NCBI RefSeq assembly: GCF_030709675.1
Contig: NZ_JAUZQD010000012.1
Span: 1 to 64,000, forward strand
DNA: 64,000 nucleotides
From: Symbioplanes lichenis
Lineage (GTDB): Bacteria; Actinomycetota; Actinomycetes; Mycobacteriales; Micromonosporaceae
Direction of reading: 5' to 3'
Part shown: positions 61,693-64,000 of the stretch, piece by piece
Layout: the number at the start of each line of letters is the position of its first letter
Numbering within the stretch: position 1 is the first letter of the stretch
Program-made: the position numbers and the translations under genes
Notes under the pieces: generated by a model
What the model was told of the DNA's origin: nothing
Seen by the model: only the letters and a program-made list of their open reading frames with translations
The model's database searches: none

Positions 61693-62709
61693 CTACAGCA
61701 TCGACACGTGCACGTGGTCCTCGTGCGTGCTCGGGCCGTGGTACGTCTTCCAGCCGGTGGCCGGGAACCAGATCATCCGGTTCCAGATGACGTAGAGGAT
61801 GCCCAGGCGATCGGCGTTGCGGACCAGGAAGGCCATGAGGTCGTTGCCGTACTGGAAGGTGTCCTGGTTGTGGTAGACCCGGAAGCCGCTCTTCTCGAGG
61901 GACCAGTCGCAGGCGCGACCCTTGGGGTGCTCGAAGGGGCCGCCGTCGCGGTGACAGCCGACGAAGCGGTTGAAGCCGGCCTTCTTCACCTCTTTGTACA
62001 TGTGGAGCGTGCGCGCGGTGATGCAGCCGTTGGTGGTCGGGTCGTCGACCGTGCAGGGCAGCGGGCCGTAGTCGCCGTCGGCGTTGCGGGGGGCCGGGTC
62101 GGCGATCTTGCTCTTGGTGTCGACCAGGCCCTTGGTGACCACGTCGCCGCCGACCAGGGCGAGGGCGTCCTCGGCGGACTCCTTCTGCTTCTCCATGGCG
62201 GCGAGGTTCTGCTTCTGCGCCTTGACCTCGGCGTCGAGCTTGGCCTTGGCCGTCGCGACCTCGTCGATGGCGGCGTTCAGCTCGCGCAGCTTGTGGTCGT
62301 TGCGGTTGTTGATCTCCTCGAGGGAGACCGCCTTGTCCAGGAAGCCGGTGGGCGAGTTGGTGTCCAGCATGAAGCCGAAGGTGGTGATGCGCCCGGTGCG
62401 ATACTGCTGCGCCGCGACCGCGTTCACCTCGGGGATCAGCTTGTCCCGCTTCGCCTCGGCCGTCTTGACCTGGAGCGAGAGGTTGAGCTGGTTCTTGGTC
62501 GACTTGGCGACCGCGTTCTTCGCCTCGGTGAAACGCCGGCCGGTGCTCTCGAGCACGTCGTTGAGCCGCGTGTCGTCGGCCTCCTCGGCCGTGTCCGGGC
62601 CGGTGCTGGGCGCCGCGCTCGCGGAGGACACCGGCGTGCCGACCAGACCGGCGGTGACGAGCGTGGACAAGGCGAGAATCAGCCATCGGCGGCCGGGTCT
62701 TGCCGTCAT
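61693..62709 (-). CDS. Secreted coiled-coil protein with ARB_07466/VldE-like C-terminal domain
   Basis: 338 residues with a Sec signal (LILALSTLVTAGLVGTPVSSASA). Residues about 45-190 are coiled coil (NDVLESTGRRFTEAKNAVAK, IDEVATAKAKLDAEVKAQKQ). The C-terminal domain (about 215-338) contains GCITARTLHMYKEV, CHRDGGPFEHPKGRACDWS and HEDHVHVS, with H and D spaced as in zinc-binding D-Ala-D-Ala peptidases (VanY/LAS fold), so a role in cell-wall cleavage is likely. It is preceded by a c-di-AMP riboswitch and divergent from a paralogue. Confidence 0.85.
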   Translation of the reverse strand: MTARPGRRWLILALSTLVTAGLVGTPVSSASAAPSTGPDTAEEADDTRLNDVLESTGRRFTEAKNAVAKSTKNQLNLSLQVKTAEAKRDKLIPEVNAVAAQQYRTGRITTFGFMLDTNSPTGFLDKAVSLEEINNRNDHKLRELNAAIDEVATAKAKLDAEVKAQKQNLAAMEKQKESAEDALALVGGDVVTKGLVDTKSKIADPAPRNADGDYGPLPCTVDDPTTNGCITARTLHMYKEVKKAGFNRFVGCHRDGGPFEHPKGRACDWSLEKSGFRVYHNQDTFQYGNDLMAFLVRNADRLGILYVIWNRMIWFPATGWKTYHGPSTHEDHVHVSML

Positions 62710-62719
62710 GCAGTTTCCT

Positions 62720-62860
62720 TCCAGGTAGCCGCCGACCGGGTTAGCTGACGGGTTCGGGACGGAAGCGATCCCTACCGCTGACTCAGCGGATTCACCCCAT
62801 TACTGCGTGGGTCCCCGGTTCACCTTTCCGTGATTGAGCGGTGGCTCGCCGGCGCCGTTC
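62720..62860 (-). ncRNA. c-di-AMP riboswitch (ydaO/yuaA type)
   Basis: On the minus strand the conserved blocks occur in order: GGGGACCC (62816-62809), GGGGTGAATCC (62798-62788), GGTAGGGATC (62776-62767) and CCCGAACCCGTCAGCTAACC (62758-62739), then GGTCGGCGG, as in RF00379. It sits in the 5' leader of the secreted coiled-coil gene, whose ATG is 62709. ydaO riboswitches bind c-di-AMP and turn off gene expression, usually of cell-wall hydrolase or osmotic genes. Confidence 0.88.
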
Positions 62861-63094
62861 GGGCGGCACCTGTCGGGGCGAGACCGGCCGAAAGCTTACC
62901 TGACCGGAGCCGTTTCCTCAGCGCTCGTCAAATCAGCTTTATCCGTTACGGGACAACGACTTTGCGTAACTGCTCGATGCGGTGACATGAGTCATAGTTA
63001 CGAACGGAAAGTGGTTAGTCGACTTCGTACAGTGCGACCTCTGTGAATACGTGACATTGATGGGTAGTCTTCGTCACGGTTCCATCACGGAGCC

Positions 63095-63215
63095 GCCGCC
63101 CAATCGCCGCCAGGCGAGCCGGGGACCCAACGCAACAATGGGGTGAATCCGCAGGTCTCCTGCGGTAGGGATCACTTCCGTCCCGAACCCGTCAGCTAAC
63201 TCGGTCGGCGGTCTT
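63095..63215 (+). ncRNA. c-di-AMP riboswitch (ydaO/yuaA type)
   Basis: The same conserved blocks on the plus strand: GGGGACCC (63121-63128), GGGGTGAATCC (63140-63150), GGTAGGGATC (63164-63173), CCCGAACCCGTCAGCTAACT (63182-63201) and GGTCGGCGG. It ends about 20 bases before the GTG at 63232. Nearly identical blocks on both sides of the gap show that the riboswitch was duplicated with the gene. Confidence 0.88.
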
Positions 63216-63231
63216 ACGGGAAGGATCGCAC

Positions 63232-64000
63232 GTGAAGCACGACCCCGTTCGACGACGATTGGCGGCCGCGCTGGCCACGCTCGTGGCCGTGACCGGGCTC
63301 GCTCTCGCCGCCCCCGGCGGACCGGCCCTGGCCGCCCCCGGCCCCCTGGCCGCGCCCGGCGACTCCGGCGACGACGGCGAGGGCGGCTCGAAGGACCTGG
63401 TCGAGGCGCTCAACTCCGCGTCGAAGCGGTTCGTCGAGGCCAAGGACGCGCTGGCCAAGTCCAAGCAACGCCAGCAGGAGCTCACCGCCAAGGTCGCCGA
63501 TCTCGACAAGGAGCTGGGCCCGCGCCAGTCCGCGCTCGACGACGTGGTCCGCCAGACCTACCAGACCGGCCGCCTGGGCCCGGTCGGCGCGCTGCTCACG
63601 GCGTCCGAGAGCAGCAGCCTGCTCGACCGCGTCGACACCCTCGAGAAGGTCGCCGTCAAGCAGGACAAGGCGATCCGCGACCTCAAGAACACCCGCGACG
63701 AGCAGGCCAAGGCCAAGGCCGCCATCGACGCCGAGGTGCGCAACCAGCAGCGCCAGGTCAACCTGATGGCCAAGGGCAAGACCCAGGCCGAGAACGCGCT
63801 CAAGGCCCACAACGCCGAGGTCGCCGCCGAGTCGTCGTCCAGCGACTCGTCCTCCGCCTCTTCTGACAGCTCGTCGTCCGGCAGCTCGTCCTCCGGCAGC
63901 AACAACACCTCACGCGCCGAGCCGGCACCGCGCAACTCCGACGGCTCCCTGCCGAGCGAGTCGTGCAGCCTCAACGACCCCACGACCAGCGGCTGCATCT
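63232..64000 (+). CDS. Secreted coiled-coil protein, paralogue of the 61693-62709 gene (3' partial)
   Basis: Start GTG 63232 follows GGGAAGGA. Signal peptide LAAALATLVAVTGLALAAPG; coiled coil from about residue 50 to 200 (LVEALNSASKRFVEAKDALA, VAVKQDKAIRDLKNTRDEQA), a Ser-rich linker of about 30 residues, then CSLNDPTTSGCI, which aligns with CTVDDPTTNGCI of the paralogue. The window ends at this point, so the putative peptidase domain lies outside. Same architecture and same riboswitch as its divergent partner. Confidence 0.85.
   Translation, partial: MKHDPVRRRLAAALATLVAVTGLALAAPGGPALAAPGPLAAPGDSGDDGEGGSKDLVEALNSASKRFVEAKDALAKSKQRQQELTAKVADLDKELGPRQSALDDVVRQTYQTGRLGPVGALLTASESSSLLDRVDTLEKVAVKQDKAIRDLKNTRDEQAKAKAAIDAEVRNQQRQVNLMAKGKTQAENALKAHNAEVAAESSSSDSSSASSDSSSSGSSSSGSNNTSRAEPAPRNSDGSLPSESCSLNDPTTSGCI

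Noticed and set aside
1-64000. tRNA, rRNA, CRISPR arrays, insertion sequences or prophage
   Set aside because: No cloverleaf, repeat-spacer array, transposase or integrase was recognised on either strand by reading; small tRNAs could be missed without a scan.

Overview
The window is very GC-rich (roughly 70 percent or more, G/C at most third codon positions) with many GTG starts, overlapping gene junctions, ECF sigma/anti-sigma pairs, Tat- and Sec-secreted glycosidases and a c-di-AMP riboswitch of the actinobacterial type. This fits a mycelial actinomycete; the gene style suggests Micromonosporaceae (Actinoplanes-like), but that placement is an inference.

Layout. 1-12.2 kb: the 3' part of a giant gene (over 3387 codons) with a metzincin-like metallopeptidase motif near its start and a C-terminal array of caspase-like His/Cys modules, followed by two paralogous genes of unknown function. 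12.3-19.9 kb: a sugar ABC importer of the YtfQ-YtfR-YtfT-YjfF type with a secreted GH2 glycosidase carrying arabinofuranose-binding (AbfB) domains inside the operon; LacI-type operator sequences precede it. 19.9-21.9 kb: ECF sigma factor, zinc anti-sigma factor and a frameshifted third gene. 22-24.2 kb: a neprosin-like secreted protein, and a cysteine dioxygenase-rhodanese pair. 24.4-26.8 kb: a receptor-like Ser/Thr kinase with an extracellular discoidin domain, and a DUF1778-GNAT toxin-antitoxin pair. 26.9-38.1 kb: an operon of four overlapping secreted glycosidases (GH78, two GH106-like, GH127), again with LacI-type sites upstream. 38.3-40.7 kb: a second ECF sigma/anti-sigma pair divergent from a COG4315-type lipoprotein, with two matching back-to-back promoters. 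40.9-48 kb: hydrolase remnant, DUF1996 protein, Wzm/Wzt-type polysaccharide exporter, TetR regulator, and a membrane GGDEF-EAL protein. 48-54.5 kb: small secreted proteins, a parallel beta-helix protein, HigA/HigB-like and MazE/MazF-like toxin-antitoxin genes, and a TPR-GGDEF protein. 54.7-58.9 kb: three consecutive secreted proteins sharing a YW(T/S) motif after the signal segment. 59-61.6 kb: hydrolase-TetR pair and a membrane protein-HTH-small ORF operon. 61.7-64 kb: two paralogous divergent secreted coiled-coil proteins, each preceded by a c-di-AMP (ydaO/yuaA) riboswitch; the second runs off the right edge.

How the parts may work together. The importer, GH2-AbfB, GH127, GH78 and GH106 genes point to use of a plant glycan rich in L-arabinofuranose and L-rhamnose (arabinogalactan protein, rhamnogalacturonan side chains or gum). 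Shared TGAAACG-type sequence elements suggest common control of the two loci. The rest is surface and envelope biology: ECF signalling, polysaccharide export, cyclic dinucleotide signalling and secreted matrix-like proteins.
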